From contig NZ_CAKKNC010000001.1 of assembly GCF_918741285.1 (NCBI RefSeq), positions 682,001 through 746,000 of the forward strand: DNA of 64,000 nt, written 5' to 3'. Both the position numbers and the translations under genes were made by a program. This stretch comes from Sphingobium sp. CECT 9361. GTDB taxonomy: Bacteria > Pseudomonadota > Alphaproteobacteria > Sphingomonadales > Sphingomonadaceae. Positions 37,556 to 47,494 of the stretch are shown one piece after another (positions within the stretch are counted from its first letter, which is position 1; each line of letters starts with the position of its first letter). Under the pieces are notes generated by a model. The model made no database searches. It saw only the letters and a list, made by a program, of their open reading frames with translations, and was not told the DNA's origin.

Positions 37556-38521
37556 TCAGGCCGCTTCGAGGCCGCGTGGCAATTTGAACGATATGTTTTC
37601 CCGCACGGTCTCGACTTGCCGTTCCTCGATCTCGAACCGCTCGGCCAGTTTTTCGACGACTTCGCGCACCAGCACTTCGGGCGCGGACGCCCCTGCCGTA
37701 ATGCCCAGCGTCGTCACGCCTTCCAGCCAGGCGAAATCGATTTCGTCGGCCCGCTGGATCAATCGCGCCCGCGTCCCCTGCCGCTCGGCCACTTCAACCA
37801 GGCGCAGCGAATTGGAACTGTTGGGCGCGCCGATGACATACATGGCATCGCATGATTGCCCGATGGCCTTGACCGCATTCTGGCGGTTCGATGTCGCGTA
37901 ACAGATATCCTCGCCCTTCGGCCCGACGATATCGGGAAAGCGGCGCTGCAACACGTCCATGATGGCCGCCGTGTCATCCACCGACAGCGTCGTCTGCGTC
38001 AGAAAGGACAGGTTCTGGGGTTCGTCGGTCGCGAATGATTCGGCATCCTCTACCGTTTCCACCAAAGTCATCGTCCCTTCGGGCACCTGACCGAATGTGC
38101 CGATGACTTCGGGATGGCCCCGATGACCGATGAAAATAATGTGCCGCCCGGCTTCCACCTGCCGCTCCGCCTGCCGATGCACCTTCGACACCAGCGGGCA
38201 TGTCGCGTCCAGATAGGACAGGCCACGCTCTTCCGCGTTGGCTGGAACGGACTTCGGCACGCCATGCGCGGAAAAGACGACGGGCAGGCCATCGGGCACT
38301 TCGTCCAGTTCCTCGACGAACACGGCGCCCTTGGCCTTCAATCCGTCGACGACAAAGCGATTGTGGACGATTTCATGGCGGACATAGACCGGCGCACCAT
38401 ATTTTTCGAGCGCCCGCTCCACGATGATGATGGCGCGGTCGACCCCGGCGCAAAAGCCGCGCGGGGCAGCGATCAGCAGCAGCAAGGGGGCTTTGGCGGT
38501 TTGGGATACAGGCTCGATCAT
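37556..38521 (-). CDS. ispH: 4-hydroxy-3-methylbut-2-enyl diphosphate reductase
   Basis: A 321-residue [4Fe-4S] enzyme that makes IPP and DMAPP in the last step of the MEP isoprenoid pathway. The cluster cysteines are Cys24 ([10 protein letters not shown]), Cys108 ([11 protein letters not shown]) and Cys207 (ICYATSNRQ). First gene of the ispH-thrB-rnhA unit, divergent from the lipoprotein gene at 38637. Confidence 0.97.
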   Translation of the reverse strand: MIEPVSQTAKAPLLLLIAAPRGFCAGVDRAIIIVERALEKYGAPVYVRHEIVHNRFVVDGLKAKGAVFVEELDEVPDGLPVVFSAHGVPKSVPANAEERGLSYLDATCPLVSKVHRQAERQVEAGRHIIFIGHRGHPEVIGTFGQVPEGTMTLVETVEDAESFATDEPQNLSFLTQTTLSVDDTAAIMDVLQRRFPDIVGPKGEDICYATSNRQNAVKAIGQSCDAMYVIGAPNSSNSLRLVEVAERQGTRARLIQRADEIDFAWLEGVTTLGITAGASAPEVLVREVVEKLAERFEIEERQVETVRENISFKLPRGLEAA

Positions 38522-38636
38522 GGCTTCCGCCTTTAAGCGATGGAGCGGCGCGTGGGAAGGCGCTTCCTGATCCGTGTTGCTTCGCGGGGGGTGGATGGAT
38601 AAGAAGCCGGTCAGTCTTATTTTTCAGGGAATTCCC

Positions 38637-39275
38637 GTGACCATTGCCAGAACCGCCCTTGTCAGCCTCGCTCTCGTCGCTCTTGCGGGCTGTTCGCGTA
38701 GCGGGGAAATCGATCCGACCGGCGGCATCACCACGGTTCGCTCGGCTTGCCCGACGGCGGCGATTCCCGCCTACACCGGCGATGTGACGCTGTTCAATCC
38801 TGCAAACAGCCGCGACGCAGCCGCCATCGACGTGGTGGCCAGCATCACCAATGTTCGCGCCACCTGCGCCGACGGCACGCAGCTTTATACCGAAGCGACC
38901 TTCGACGTTCAGGCCCGCCGCAGCGATGCGACCGCGGCGCGCGAAGTGACCTTGCCCTATTTCGCGTCGGTCGTGCGCGGCGGCAACAGCGTGATTGCCA
39001 AGCGCGTCGGGCAAGTGGTCCTGCGCTTCGCACCGGGCGAATATCGCGCAACCGCTTCGGCGAAGGCAGCGTCCTACGTGGACAAGGATGTCGCCACCCT
39101 GCCAGCCGACATTCAGCAGCGTATCACGCAAAAGCGCAAGGCAGGCGATGCCGACGCTGCGCTCGATCCGTTCTCCGCGCCGGAAGTGAAGGCCGCGTTG
39201 CAGCGAACCAGCTTTGAGCTGCTCGTCGGCTTCAACCTGACGCAGGATCAGTTGCAGTATAATGTAACGCGCTGA
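38637..39275 (+). CDS. Lipoprotein of unknown function
   Basis: From a GTG at 38637 the protein has 212 residues and a short signal with lipobox LAGC (TALVSLALVALAGC). An ATG at 38595 with GGGGGG upstream is an alternative that lengthens the signal by 14 residues. The mature part is an all-beta-like domain (CPTAAIPAYTGDVTLF; AAIDVVASITNVRATC) with a C-terminal helical region. Two Cys could form a disulphide. No family recognised; probably anchored in the envelope. Confidence 0.75.
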   Translation: MTIARTALVSLALVALAGCSRSGEIDPTGGITTVRSACPTAAIPAYTGDVTLFNPANSRDAAAIDVVASITNVRATCADGTQLYTEATFDVQARRSDATAAREVTLPYFASVVRGGNSVIAKRVGQVVLRFAPGEYRATASAKAASYVDKDVATLPADIQQRITQKRKAGDADAALDPFSAPEVKAALQRTSFELLVGFNLTQDQLQYNVTR

Positions 39276-39300
39276 TCCGCATAAATATGATGCTGCAATC

Positions 39301-39335
39301 CCGTTCGTCCTGAGCCTGTCGAAAGGTCGAACGGC
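39301..39335. repeat. Single CCGTTCG repeat, third copy
   Basis: CCGTTCGTCCTGAGC...TGTCGAAAGG, then TCGAACGG as a partial reverse arm, in the gap before argS. It is the same family as the pair at 20593-20670 with one or two differences. Confidence 0.7.
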
Positions 39336-39357
39336 CTAAGCGACAGATTCAAGGACA

Positions 39358-41091
39358 ATGGCAGTGACTCTCTACGCGCGTTTCGCGACTTATCTCGATA
39401 CCGTTCTCGACCGGATGGTCGCGGCTGGCGATCTGCCCGAAGGGCTGGATCGCAAGGGCGTGACGGTCGAACCGCCACGCGATCCCAGCCATGGCGATCT
39501 TGCCACCAACGCCGCGATGGTCCTTGCCAAGCCAGCGGGCACCAACCCGCGCGCACTGGCGGAAAGGATCGCGGCGGGATTGCAGGCGCTGGAGGAAGTG
39601 GCCGAAGTGTCGGTCGCCGGTCCCGGCTTCCTCAACATGCGCCTCACCGATTCCACATGGCGGGCGGAGCTGGCCGCGATTCATGCCGAAGGCGCCGATT
39701 ACGGTCGCTCCGACATGGGGCAGGGTGTGCACGTCAACATCGAATATGTCTCCGCCAACCCCACCGGCCCCATGCACATGGGCCATTGCCGCGGCGCTGT
39801 CGTCGGCGATGCACTGGCGACGCTGCTCCAATATGCAGGGCATAAGGTTACTCGCGAATATTATATCAATGACGCAGGCGGTCAGGTCGACGTTCTCGCC
39901 CGCTCGGCGCATGTCCGTTATCGCGAAGCGCTGGGCGAAGATGTCGGCGCCATCCCCGAAGGGCTGTATCCCGGCGACTATCTGATTCCCGTGGGCCAGA
40001 AACTCGCTGCCGAATATGGCGATGCGATGGTCTCCGCGCCTGAGAGCACATGGCTCGTGCCTTTCCGGCGGCAGGCGGTTGCCGCGATGATGGACATGAT
40101 CCGCGACGATCTCGCGCTGCTCGGCATCCATCACGATCTCTTCTCGTCGGAAGCCGAATTGCAGGCAGCGGGCAAGCCCGAGGAAGCCGAAGCATGGCTG
40201 CGCGCACACGATCTCGTCTATGACGGCGTGCTCGAAGCGCCCAAGGGCGAAGCCTCTGACGATTGGGAACCGGTCGAACTGCCGCTGTTCCGCTCGACCA
40301 AATTTGGCGACGATCAGGATCGCCCGATCAAAAAGTCCAACGGAAGCTGGACCTATTTCGGCGCGGACATGGCCTATCACTATCAAAAGGCGCAGGCTGC
40401 CGATCAGTTGATCGACATCTGGGGCGCCGACCATGCCGGGACCGTGAAGCGCATTCAGGCGGCGGTTGCCGCGCTCACCGGCGGCAAGACGCGCTTCGAC
40501 GTGAAGCTCGTCCAGATGGTCCGCCTGCTCCGCGATGGCGAGCCGGTGAAGATGTCGAAACGCTCGGGCAATTTCGTGACGCTGGCCGACGTGGTGCAGG
40601 AAGTGGGCAAGGACGTGGTCCGCTTCACCATGCTCACGCGCAAGGCCGACGCGCAGATGGATTTCGACTTCGCCAAGGTGGTGGAAGCGTCGAAGGACAA
40701 CCCCGTCTTCTACGTGCAATATGCCCACGCGCGCATTTCCTCGCTGGATCGGCGCGCGGCGGAGGCAGGTATCGCACTTCCTGCGCCTGACCTGTCCCGC
40801 CTTGGGACGGGTGAGCTGGAGCTGGTGAAGCGCGCCGCCCAGTTTCCGCGCATTGTGGAGGCCGCTGCGCAGAACCGCGAACCGCACCGTATTGCCTTTT
40901 ATCTCAATGACTTGGCGGCATCGTTCCACGGCTGGTGGAATCAGGGCAACGACAATCCGGAACTGCGCGTGATCGTCGCGACCGATCCGGCGACGACATC
41001 GGCAAGGCTTTTCTTAAGTCAGGGAATCGGGCAGATAATCCGTAACGGTCTCGCCCTCATGGGGGTCGAGGCGCTTACGGAGATGCAATGA
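39358..41091 (+). CDS. argS: Arginyl-tRNA synthetase
   Basis: A 577-residue class I synthetase that charges tRNA-Arg. The HIGH-type motif is HMGH (140-143, in SANPTGPMHMGHC), the KMSKS loop is KMSKR (398-402), and the N-terminal Arg-tRNA recognition domain (first ~115 residues) and C-terminal anticodon-binding DALR domain are both present. It starts a long same-strand run that continues through the Tat genes, overlapping the next gene by four bases. Confidence 0.97.
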   Translation: MAVTLYARFATYLDTVLDRMVAAGDLPEGLDRKGVTVEPPRDPSHGDLATNAAMVLAKPAGTNPRALAERIAAGLQALEEVAEVSVAGPGFLNMRLTDSTWRAELAAIHAEGADYGRSDMGQGVHVNIEYVSANPTGPMHMGHCRGAVVGDALATLLQYAGHKVTREYYINDAGGQVDVLARSAHVRYREALGEDVGAIPEGLYPGDYLIPVGQKLAAEYGDAMVSAPESTWLVPFRRQAVAAMMDMIRDDLALLGIHHDLFSSEAELQAAGKPEEAEAWLRAHDLVYDGVLEAPKGEASDDWEPVELPLFRSTKFGDDQDRPIKKSNGSWTYFGADMAYHYQKAQAADQLIDIWGADHAGTVKRIQAAVAALTGGKTRFDVKLVQMVRLLRDGEPVKMSKRSGNFVTLADVVQEVGKDVVRFTMLTRKADAQMDFDFAKVVEASKDNPVFYVQYAHARISSLDRRAAEAGIALPAPDLSRLGTGELELVKRAAQFPRIVEAAAQNREPHRIAFYLNDLAASFHGWWNQGNDNPELRVIVATDPATTSARLFLSQGIGQIIRNGLALMGVEALTEMQ

Positions 41092-41828
41092 TGGGCGATT
41101 ATGGGCGTGGCAGCCTCAATCTGGAGGACGACGACCGCCTTCCATGGCTGGAGCCCGCCGATCGTGAAGAGGATAATGACGGCGTTTCGCCGCTCAAGCT
41201 GCTGGCGTTCATCCTGACGGGGCTGATTGCGCTCGGCGCGATCGTGGGCATCGTCTACTGGGTGCAAAGCCGCAATATCGCCGCAGCCGCAGGCGATGCG
41301 CAACTCATCGCTGCACCTCCAGGCGATTATAAAGTCCCCGCCAATGAAGCGGACGCCAAGAAATTTGCTGGCGAAGGCGATGCGTCGTTCGCGGCGAGCG
41401 AAGGCGTTGAGCGCGCTGGCAAGATCGACCCCAGCCGCGTTCCTGAAGCGCCCGTCACCGGCGGTCCGACTCCCGCGCCCGCACAGACCGCCAAGGTCAC
41501 CGGAGCGAAGCCCGCCGCCCGTTTCAGCGCGCCCGTCGCCGACGAAACCCGCCGCCCCGCCAACGCACAGCCCGCCGCCGGAACCAAAGGCAGCGGCGCG
41601 ATGATCCAGCTTGGCGCTTATGGCAGCCAGTCCAGCGCGAAAGACGCATGGGGCCGCCTGTCCAAACGCTTCGATTATCTTGCCGCGCTCGGCACATCCG
41701 TCGAATCGGTGAAGGTCGGCGACACCACGCTCTACCGCCTGCGCGCCAGCGCCGGGAGCGCCAGCCAGGCCAGCGCGCTGTGCGGCAAGTTGCGCGTTGC
41801 CGGGGAAAGCTGCCTGGTAGTAAACTAA
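41088..41828 (+). CDS. SPOR domain membrane protein
   Basis: A 246-residue protein with one membrane helix near residues 30-55 (LLAFILTGLIALGAIVGIVYWVQ), an Ala/Pro-rich linker and a C-terminal SPOR domain (MIQLGAYGSQSSAKDAW ... LYRLRASAGSASQASALCGKL). SPOR domains bind denuded septal peptidoglycan, so a role in cell division is likely. ATG overlaps the argS stop; nagZ follows after 74 bases. Confidence 0.9.
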   Translation: MMGDYGRGSLNLEDDDRLPWLEPADREEDNDGVSPLKLLAFILTGLIALGAIVGIVYWVQSRNIAAAAGDAQLIAAPPGDYKVPANEADAKKFAGEGDASFAASEGVERAGKIDPSRVPEAPVTGGPTPAPAQTAKVTGAKPAARFSAPVADETRRPANAQPAAGTKGSGAMIQLGAYGSQSSAKDAWGRLSKRFDYLAALGTSVESVKVGDTTLYRLRASAGSASQASALCGKLRVAGESCLVVN

Positions 41829-41902
41829 GGCGTCGTTAACTGACCCTTCGACAGCGGCGGGCCTAAACGCTAGACAGCGGACATGACAATCGAGCCTGCT
41901 TC

Positions 41903-42910
41903 ATGAAGCCCGTCATATTCGGCATGTCGGGACTGTCCCTGACGCCCGACGAGGCCGCGTTCTTTCGCGATGCCGATCCGGCAGGCTATATCCTCTTCGC
42001 CCGCAATATCGCGGACATCGCGCAGGTCCGCGCGCTGACCGATTCGCTGCGCGCCCTCCACGGCCGCGACGATCTCCTCATCATGATCGATCAGGAGGGT
42101 GGCCGCGTCGCCCGGATGCGCCCGCCCGTCTGGCCTGCCTTCCCGCCCGGCTCCGCGTTCGACGCACTGTACGAAATCGCCCCCGCTTCCGCTATCGAGG
42201 CGGCACGCACCAATGCCCAAGCCATCGCCACCACCTTGCGCGAATGTGGCATCACCGTCGATGCGCTGCCCTTGCTCGACGTGCGCCAACCCGGCGCCAG
42301 CGACATCATGGGCGACCGCACCTTCGGCAGCGACCCGATGCGCGTCGCGGCGCTCGGACGGGCGGTGCTGGACGGCCTCAAACGGGGCGGCGTCACCGGC
42401 ATCGTCAAGCATATGCCGGGCCACGGCCGCGCGCTTGTCGACAGCCACCTCGAACTCCCCCATGTCGATGCCGACGAAGCGGCACTCGCCATCGATCTGG
42501 AACCGTTCCGCACGCTCAACTGGGCACCCATCGGCATGACTGCGCACATCGTCTATGCGGCATGGGACAACACGCTTCCCGCCAGCCTGTCGCCCACGGT
42601 CCTCCAGAATATCATTCGCGACCGCATCGGCTTCGATGGTCTGCTCATGTCCGACGATCTCGATATGAAGGCGTTAAGCGGCAGCGTGCCGGAACTGGCG
42701 GCGGGCGTCGTCGCGGCGGGATGCGATCTTGCGCTCAACTGCTGGGCGCGGATGGACGAGATGATCGGCATCGCGGACGCACTCCCCGACATCACCCCAC
42801 GCGCCCGCGAACGGCTGGACGCCGCCATGTCCTATGCCGCCACGCCCACCGACGACGCGCCGCTCGACGTGCTGCTCGCCAAGCGCGACAGCTTTCTGGC
42901 GCTGGCCTGA
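41903..42910 (+). CDS. nagZ: Beta-N-acetylhexosaminidase (peptidoglycan recycling)
   Basis: A 335-residue GH3 enzyme that removes GlcNAc from anhydro-muropeptides in the cytoplasm. The GH3 signature is GIVKHMPGHGRALVDSHLELP-like around residues 170-192, and the nucleophile region is GLLMSDDLDMKALSG. No signal peptide, as expected for a recycling enzyme. Part of argS-SPOR-nagZ-scpA-scpB-tatABC. Confidence 0.95.
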   Translation: MKPVIFGMSGLSLTPDEAAFFRDADPAGYILFARNIADIAQVRALTDSLRALHGRDDLLIMIDQEGGRVARMRPPVWPAFPPGSAFDALYEIAPASAIEAARTNAQAIATTLRECGITVDALPLLDVRQPGASDIMGDRTFGSDPMRVAALGRAVLDGLKRGGVTGIVKHMPGHGRALVDSHLELPHVDADEAALAIDLEPFRTLNWAPIGMTAHIVYAAWDNTLPASLSPTVLQNIIRDRIGFDGLLMSDDLDMKALSGSVPELAAGVVAAGCDLALNCWARMDEMIGIADALPDITPRARERLDAAMSYAATPTDDAPLDVLLAKRDSFLALA

Positions 42911-42923
42911 GGTTCCGCCGCCG

Positions 42924-43697
42924 ATGGACGATCTCTTCCTTCCTACCGATCGCCCAACCGGCCCTGAAACGCTGACCGTCAGCTTCGACGCATGGGAAGG
43001 GCCGCTCGACCTGCTCCTTGCGCTCGCCCGCACGCAGAAAGTCGACCTCCGCGAAATCTCGATCCTCGGGCTGGTCGAACAATATCTGGGCTTCATTGAC
43101 GGCGCGCGCGAACTGAAGCTTGAACTTGCCGCCGATTATCTCGTGATGGCGGCGTGGCTCGCTTATCTCAAATCCGGCCTGCTGCTTCCCCGCGATGAAC
43201 AGGTCGATCCGTCGCCCGAAGAACTCGCGCTCCGCCTCCAACTCCGCCTGCAACGACTCCACGCGATGCGCGAAGCGGCGGCGCGCTTGATGGCGCGCGA
43301 CCGGGTGGGGCGCGACGTCTTCGTCCGCCCCGCACCCGAAGGATTGCGCACCGTGCGGAAGGCTGCATGGTCCGCCAGCCTGTTCGAACTCATCCAGGCC
43401 TATGGCCAGATCCGCGCCCGCACCCAACCTGCCGTCCACGTCGTTTCCCGCCGCCCGGTCATGACACTGGACGAGGCGATCGTCCGCGTCGGCGCGCTGA
43501 TCGGCACGCGGATCGACTGGGCGACGCTCGAATCCTTTCTGCCGCAAGGGGTGAGCGGCGCATTGGGTCGGTCCGCGCTGGCCAGCAGCTTCGTCGCCGC
43601 GCTGGAACTGGCAAAGCAGGGCAAAGTGGAAATCCGGCAGGAAGGCATTTTCGCCCCCCTCTATCTCCGCGCACCACAGACAGGCGCACGCGCATGA
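42924..43697 (+). CDS. scpA: Segregation and condensation protein A
   Basis: 257 residues from the ATG at 42924; earlier in-frame codons lie inside nagZ and are unlikely. The kleisin core is FDAWEGPLDLLLALARTQKVDL, with the C-terminal winged helix that contacts Smc. With ScpB and Smc it compacts and separates chromosomes. scpB begins in its stop codon (ATGA). Confidence 0.95.
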   Translation: MDDLFLPTDRPTGPETLTVSFDAWEGPLDLLLALARTQKVDLREISILGLVEQYLGFIDGARELKLELAADYLVMAAWLAYLKSGLLLPRDEQVDPSPEELALRLQLRLQRLHAMREAAARLMARDRVGRDVFVRPAPEGLRTVRKAAWSASLFELIQAYGQIRARTQPAVHVVSRRPVMTLDEAIVRVGALIGTRIDWATLESFLPQGVSGALGRSALASSFVAALELAKQGKVEIRQEGIFAPLYLRAPQTGARA

Positions 43698-44311
43698 CCA
43701 CCGAACCCGACGATTTCACTCGTGCCGTCGAAGCGACTCTGTTCGCATCGGAACAGCCGATGTCGACCGCAGACCTGCGCCTCCACGTCGGCACCTCCGG
43801 CGATCTGTCCGCCACTCTGCACAAGCTACAGGCCAACTATGCCGGGCGCGGCATCAATCTGGTCGAACGGGGCGGGCTCTGGCATTTTCAGACGGCCGCC
43901 GATCTGGCGCATATTTTGCGGCGGGAGAAGGAAGAGACGCGGCGGTTGTCGCGCGCTGCCATGGAAACATTGGCGATCATCGGCTATCATGAGCCGGTCA
44001 GCCGTGCCGAGATCGAAGCGATCCGGGGCGTTCAGGTCGGTAAGGGGACGCTGGATGTGCTGATGGAAGCAGGCTGGGTGCGCCCCGCCGGACGGCGTGA
44101 AGTGCCGGGTCGCCCGCTGATTTTCGCAACGACGCCCGAATTTCTGACGCATTTCGGGCTTACGAGTCGCCGCGATCTGCCCGGCATCGACGATTTGCGT
44201 GCTGCCGGGCTGCTCGATCCTGTCGATCTCGCGATGGAAAGCGCGATGGCGGCAGGCGCTGCGGAGGAAGACGGCCAATCCGTGGTGGAAATGGGTGATG
44301 AAGACGCCTAG
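43694..44311 (+). CDS. scpB: Segregation and condensation protein B
   Basis: A 205-residue kleisin-binding protein with two winged-helix domains (AVEATLFASEQPMSTADLR; LAIIGYHEPVSRAEIEAIRG; GRREVPGRPLIFATT). Its ATG overlaps the scpA stop by four bases, so the partners are made together. Confidence 0.95.
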   Translation: MTTEPDDFTRAVEATLFASEQPMSTADLRLHVGTSGDLSATLHKLQANYAGRGINLVERGGLWHFQTAADLAHILRREKEETRRLSRAAMETLAIIGYHEPVSRAEIEAIRGVQVGKGTLDVLMEAGWVRPAGRREVPGRPLIFATTPEFLTHFGLTSRRDLPGIDDLRAAGLLDPVDLAMESAMAAGAAEEDGQSVVEMGDEDA

Positions 44312-44339
44312 ATAGTGTCGTAGCTTTTGGAGAATTGTG

Positions 44340-44576
44340 ATGGGTTCGTTTTCATTGATGCACTGGGTGATCGTCCTGCTGGTGGTCATGTTGCTGTTCG
44401 GCAGCGGACGTATCTCCAGCCTGATGGGCGACGTGGCCAAGGGTATCAAGACTTTCAAAAAGGGCATGGAAGACGATTCCGACGATCTGCCCACCGCGCG
44501 TCCTGCGGCCAAGATCGAAGGACAGCGCGCGCCGGAGCCGAGCGTGCCCAAGACCGAAGAGCATAAGCAGGTCTGA
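44340..44576 (+). CDS. tatA: Sec-independent protein translocase subunit TatA
   Basis: A 78-residue protein with the short N-terminal membrane helix ([18 protein letters not shown]), the [15 protein letters not shown] amphipathic helix and a charged tail. The start is the ATG at 44340 with GGAG eight bases upstream. TatA forms the pore for folded twin-arginine substrates. First of tatA-tatB-tatC. Confidence 0.96.
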   Translation: MGSFSLMHWVIVLLVVMLLFGSGRISSLMGDVAKGIKTFKKGMEDDSDDLPTARPAAKIEGQRAPEPSVPKTEEHKQV

Positions 44577-44602
44577 TAAAAACCTAAGTTTCAGACAGCA
44601 TT

Positions 44603-45046
44603 ATGTTCGACATCGGATCGACGGAGCTTTTGCTCATCGTCATCGTGGCCATCGTCGTGATCGGCCCGAAGGACTTGCCGCGCGCGCTTTACAAGGTCGG
44701 GCAGATCGTGGGGAAAGCCCGCGGCATGGCCCGACATTTCCGCACGGGCATCGACGCGATGGTCCGCGAAGTGGAATTGCAGGAACTGGAAAAGAAGTGG
44801 GCCGAACAGAACAAGCGGATCATGGAAGAACATCCGCCTGAAACTGTCGAACCCCCTGCTGTCGCGCCAGCCATCGACAGCACCCAGATGGGCGAGGCCG
44901 ATCTCCCGCCACCTCCGCCCTTGCATGCGTCGGATGCGCAGCCTCAGCTCGATTTGTCCGATACGCCGATGACCCCGCTGGCCGCTACCGCCTCTGCTGA
45001 GGAACCCGTGCAGCCAGCAAGCGCAAAGAACGATACGGCTGCATGA
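44603..45046 (+). CDS. tatB: Sec-independent protein translocase subunit TatB
   Basis: A 147-residue protein starting [22 protein letters not shown], the typical TatB N-terminal helix, then [20 protein letters not shown]. TatB receives substrates with TatC. The C-terminal 70 residues are Pro/Ala-rich and variable. It overlaps tatC by four bases. Confidence 0.96.
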   Translation: MFDIGSTELLLIVIVAIVVIGPKDLPRALYKVGQIVGKARGMARHFRTGIDAMVREVELQELEKKWAEQNKRIMEEHPPETVEPPAVAPAIDSTQMGEADLPPPPPLHASDAQPQLDLSDTPMTPLAATASAEEPVQPASAKNDTAA

Positions 45047-45837
45047 CTCAGGATATCGATGACAGCAAGGCACCGCTGCTCGACCATTTGATCGAGCTGC
45101 GCGGGCGGCTGCTCAAATGCGTGTACGCGCTCGTCATCTGCGGCGTCATCTGCTTCTATTTTTCCGACAAGCTCTTTGCCTTCCTTATTCAGCCGCTGCG
45201 CGAAGCTTTTGGCGAAGGGAAGGGGCAACTTGTCTATACCAAGCTGTACGAAGCGTTCTTCGTTCAGGTGAAGATTGCGATGTTCGGCGCATTCTGCCTG
45301 TCGTTCCCGGTGATCGCCAATCAACTCTGGGCGTTCGTGGCCCCCGGCCTGTATGCGAAGGAAAAGCGTGCGCTGCTGCCGTTCATCATTGCAACGCCAG
45401 TGCTGTTCACGATGGGCGCGGCGCTCGCTTATTACATTGTCATGCCGACGGCGTTTCACTTCTTCCTGACGTTTCAGGGCAACGCCGGTGGCCTGAACGT
45501 GGAGGCATTGCCAAGCGCGGACGCCTATCTGTCGCTCGTCATGCAATTCATATTGGCGTTCGGCATCAGCTTCCTGATGCCCGTGCTGCTGATGCTGCTC
45601 AATCGCGCGGGATTCGTCACGCGCGCCCAGCTTATCGCGTTGCGCCGTTATATGATCGTTGGCGCGTTCATCGCCGCTGCGGTGCTTACCCCGCCGGACG
45701 TCGTATCGCAGCTCATGCTCGCGATCCCGCTCATCCTGCTCTACGAAATCACGATCATCGCCATCTGGTTTACCGATCGGCACCAGGCAAAGGTTGCTGC
45801 GCAGGACGAAAAAAATGCCGGGGCGGACCCGGCATAG
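45043..45837 (+). CDS. tatC: Sec-independent protein translocase subunit TatC
   Basis: A 264-residue, six-helix membrane protein. Family features are [15 protein letters not shown] at the N-terminus, [13 protein letters not shown] and [15 protein letters not shown]. It binds the twin-arginine signal. The tat operon ends in the terminator at 45846. Confidence 0.97.
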   Translation: MTQDIDDSKAPLLDHLIELRGRLLKCVYALVICGVICFYFSDKLFAFLIQPLREAFGEGKGQLVYTKLYEAFFVQVKIAMFGAFCLSFPVIANQLWAFVAPGLYAKEKRALLPFIIATPVLFTMGAALAYYIVMPTAFHFFLTFQGNAGGLNVEALPSADAYLSLVMQFILAFGISFLMPVLLMLLNRAGFVTRAQLIALRRYMIVGAFIAAAVLTPPDVVSQLMLAIPLILLYEITIIAIWFTDRHQAKVAAQDEKNAGADPA

Positions 45838-45845
45838 AAGATATC

Positions 45846-45875
45846 GAGGCTGCGTCGATCGGCAGCCTTCTTTTC
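45846..45875 (+). terminator. Rho-independent terminator of the tat operon
   Basis: AGGCTGC (45847-45853), loop GTCGATCG, GCAGCCT (45862-45868), then TCTTTT. It follows the tatC stop codon closely and lies between converging genes. Confidence 0.85.
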
Positions 45876-45885
45876 AGAGAAAAAA

Positions 45886-46014
45886 TCAGTCAGCAGCCTT
45901 TTCGACGGCCTGACCTGCGCTCTGTACGTCCTTGCCGGCACCTTCGACGGTGTTGCATGCGCTCAGAACCAGTGCGCTCGAAAGCAGCATCGCTGCGATA
46001 ATCTTCTTCGACAT
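45886..46014 (-). CDS. Entericidin-like small lipoprotein
   Basis: A 42-residue peptide read directly from sequence, with GGAG seven bases before its ATG. It begins KKIIAAMLLSSALVLSAC with a perfect lipobox (LSAC) and ends GAGKDVQSAGQAVEKAAD, the EcnA/B family pattern. In E. coli the entericidins act as a stress-linked antidote/toxin pair; here only one copy is present and its role is not known. It converges with the tat operon. Confidence 0.88.
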   Translation of the reverse strand: MSKKIIAAMLLSSALVLSACNTVEGAGKDVQSAGQAVEKAAD

Positions 46015-46354
46015 AGGAAGTCTCCTTTTAAGAAAGCGAACGCTTGGCGCGTCGTGCGCCCGAAGGCTGCAACAGCAGAACCCCCTTGTTCGCAAAGCGT
46101 TCCAGATTTGTTTGTCGAAAGCGAAGAAGGGTGCCCCAACGAAATTGGACCCGGAACGCAATCGGGGGGGAGAGTTGCGTCCGGGTCCATGTGTGTGGAT
46201 AGCAAGAGCGGGGGGGCAAAAGATTTGCTATCCGAAAGTAAGAACCCGCAATGTCAACTGGAGTTCCCGACAAATTCAACTTCGCCAAAAATTTTCGGCG
46301 AATTCCAACACGCATTTTATAAGTAACTGATAATAAACAATATTATTACAGAAA
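46015..46354. other. AT-rich intergenic region, no gene seen
   Basis: About 340 bases upstream of the entericidin-like gene and downstream of the SleB-type hydrolase, with clearly lower GC than the rest of the window. It must hold the entericidin promoter. I find no hairpin, tRNA or coding pattern that I would support; short open frames here lack ribosome sites. Confidence 0.6.
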
Positions 46355-47338
46355 CTATATTTTACGTGTCGACTTATCTGGCAAAGGTCGCCCACTATTG
46401 CGGAACTCGGGCCGGATTGTAGACTGCGGGAGCGCCTCGGCCGGGGCGGCTTCTTGCATCGCCGGAGAGCTGAATGGCGAAGGCAGGGCAATGATCGGTG
46501 CAATCGGCGGCACGACACCCTGCGTCGGCACGAAGATCCGCGGCGAGGGACCTGCCTGCAACTCCCGACCGCTATACCGGACCGAAAAAGCGCGGGCGGT
46601 GCCGTTCATCCCCTGCCACCGATAAAAGATATGCGCGCCGACCACGGCCACCGGGGTCAGGCTGCTGGCCCAGGCCGGATGCACCGCCAGCGTATGATAA
46701 TGCGTCGCCAGCCCGACGGGGGCGTAGACCGCCCCGGCCAGCGCCTCGGTCGCGATTCGCCGCGCCCTTGCCCAACTCGCGCTATTGGGCATCCGCGCCA
46801 TCGCCCCGTCGCAGCTAAAGGTGAACTGGCACTTGGTATCGGCCCGTTCCGACCCCTGATACACCACGCCGCACACGCTGTTCGGCCAGGCCGGATGACG
46901 CACCCGGTTCAGCACGACCTGCGCCACCGCCCGCTGGCCATCGTCCGGCTCGTTCCCCGCTTCGTAATATATGGCGGAGGTCAGGCAGTTGGTCGCCCGA
47001 TACTGGTCGACCGCCGTCAGCCCCCGAAACGGCGCGGCTATGGCGGCGGGACCGTTGCTCAGCGCCAGAACCTTGCTGCTCTGCGCAACCGTCGTCCCCG
47101 GCGCGGGATCGAACGCTCCCTCCGCATAGAAGAATGCCGATCCAGGGAAATTGTCCTGCGCCATTTCGCTCGGGTCGATAAACGCCGTCGGTCCGCGCAA
47201 CAGATCCAGCGCCCCCATCGTCGCGGCCGGCAACAGATGCGGGGCGACGATGGCCAGCATGGCGCAACCGATCCATGTGGCGCGGTGCCGCATGACGCTT
47301 TTCGCTTTTGTACCGAAAGATGCCGATGTGGGGCGCAT
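46355..47338 (-). CDS. Cell wall hydrolase (SleB / Hydrolase_2 family)
   Basis: A 327-residue protein with an N-terminal signal or anchor (GCAMLAIVAPHLLPAATMG) and a Hydrolase_2 domain: NCLTSAIYYEAGNEPDDGQRAVAQVVLNRVRHPAWP is the family core around residues 117-152, with the catalytic Glu likely in IYYEAGNEP. It cleaves peptidoglycan in homologues such as SleB and CwlJ. The C-terminal ~90 residues are low-complexity. A start at 47293 is also possible. It is divergent from cysK. Confidence 0.88.
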   Translation of the reverse strand: MRPTSASFGTKAKSVMRHRATWIGCAMLAIVAPHLLPAATMGALDLLRGPTAFIDPSEMAQDNFPGSAFFYAEGAFDPAPGTTVAQSSKVLALSNGPAAIAAPFRGLTAVDQYRATNCLTSAIYYEAGNEPDDGQRAVAQVVLNRVRHPAWPNSVCGVVYQGSERADTKCQFTFSCDGAMARMPNSASWARARRIATEALAGAVYAPVGLATHYHTLAVHPAWASSLTPVAVVGAHIFYRWQGMNGTARAFSVRYSGRELQAGPSPRIFVPTQGVVPPIAPIIALPSPFSSPAMQEAAPAEALPQSTIRPEFRNSGRPLPDKSTRKI

Positions 47339-47494
47339 CTGGCGCCTATACCGGCCTTTTCCTTACTATTCTGCCCCCCAAACAGCGCTGTACCCGTTCG
47401 GGACATTAACCGTGGCTGACGTTAAAAGCCGCTATTGTCGGTCGCAAAGCCTGCCTCACTGGCACAACGCGCACGGCTCGGCTATCAGGACGCC

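Noticed and set aside
39349..40929. Long open frame antisense to argS
   Set aside because: Shadow of the well-conserved argS coding sequence caused by high GC.
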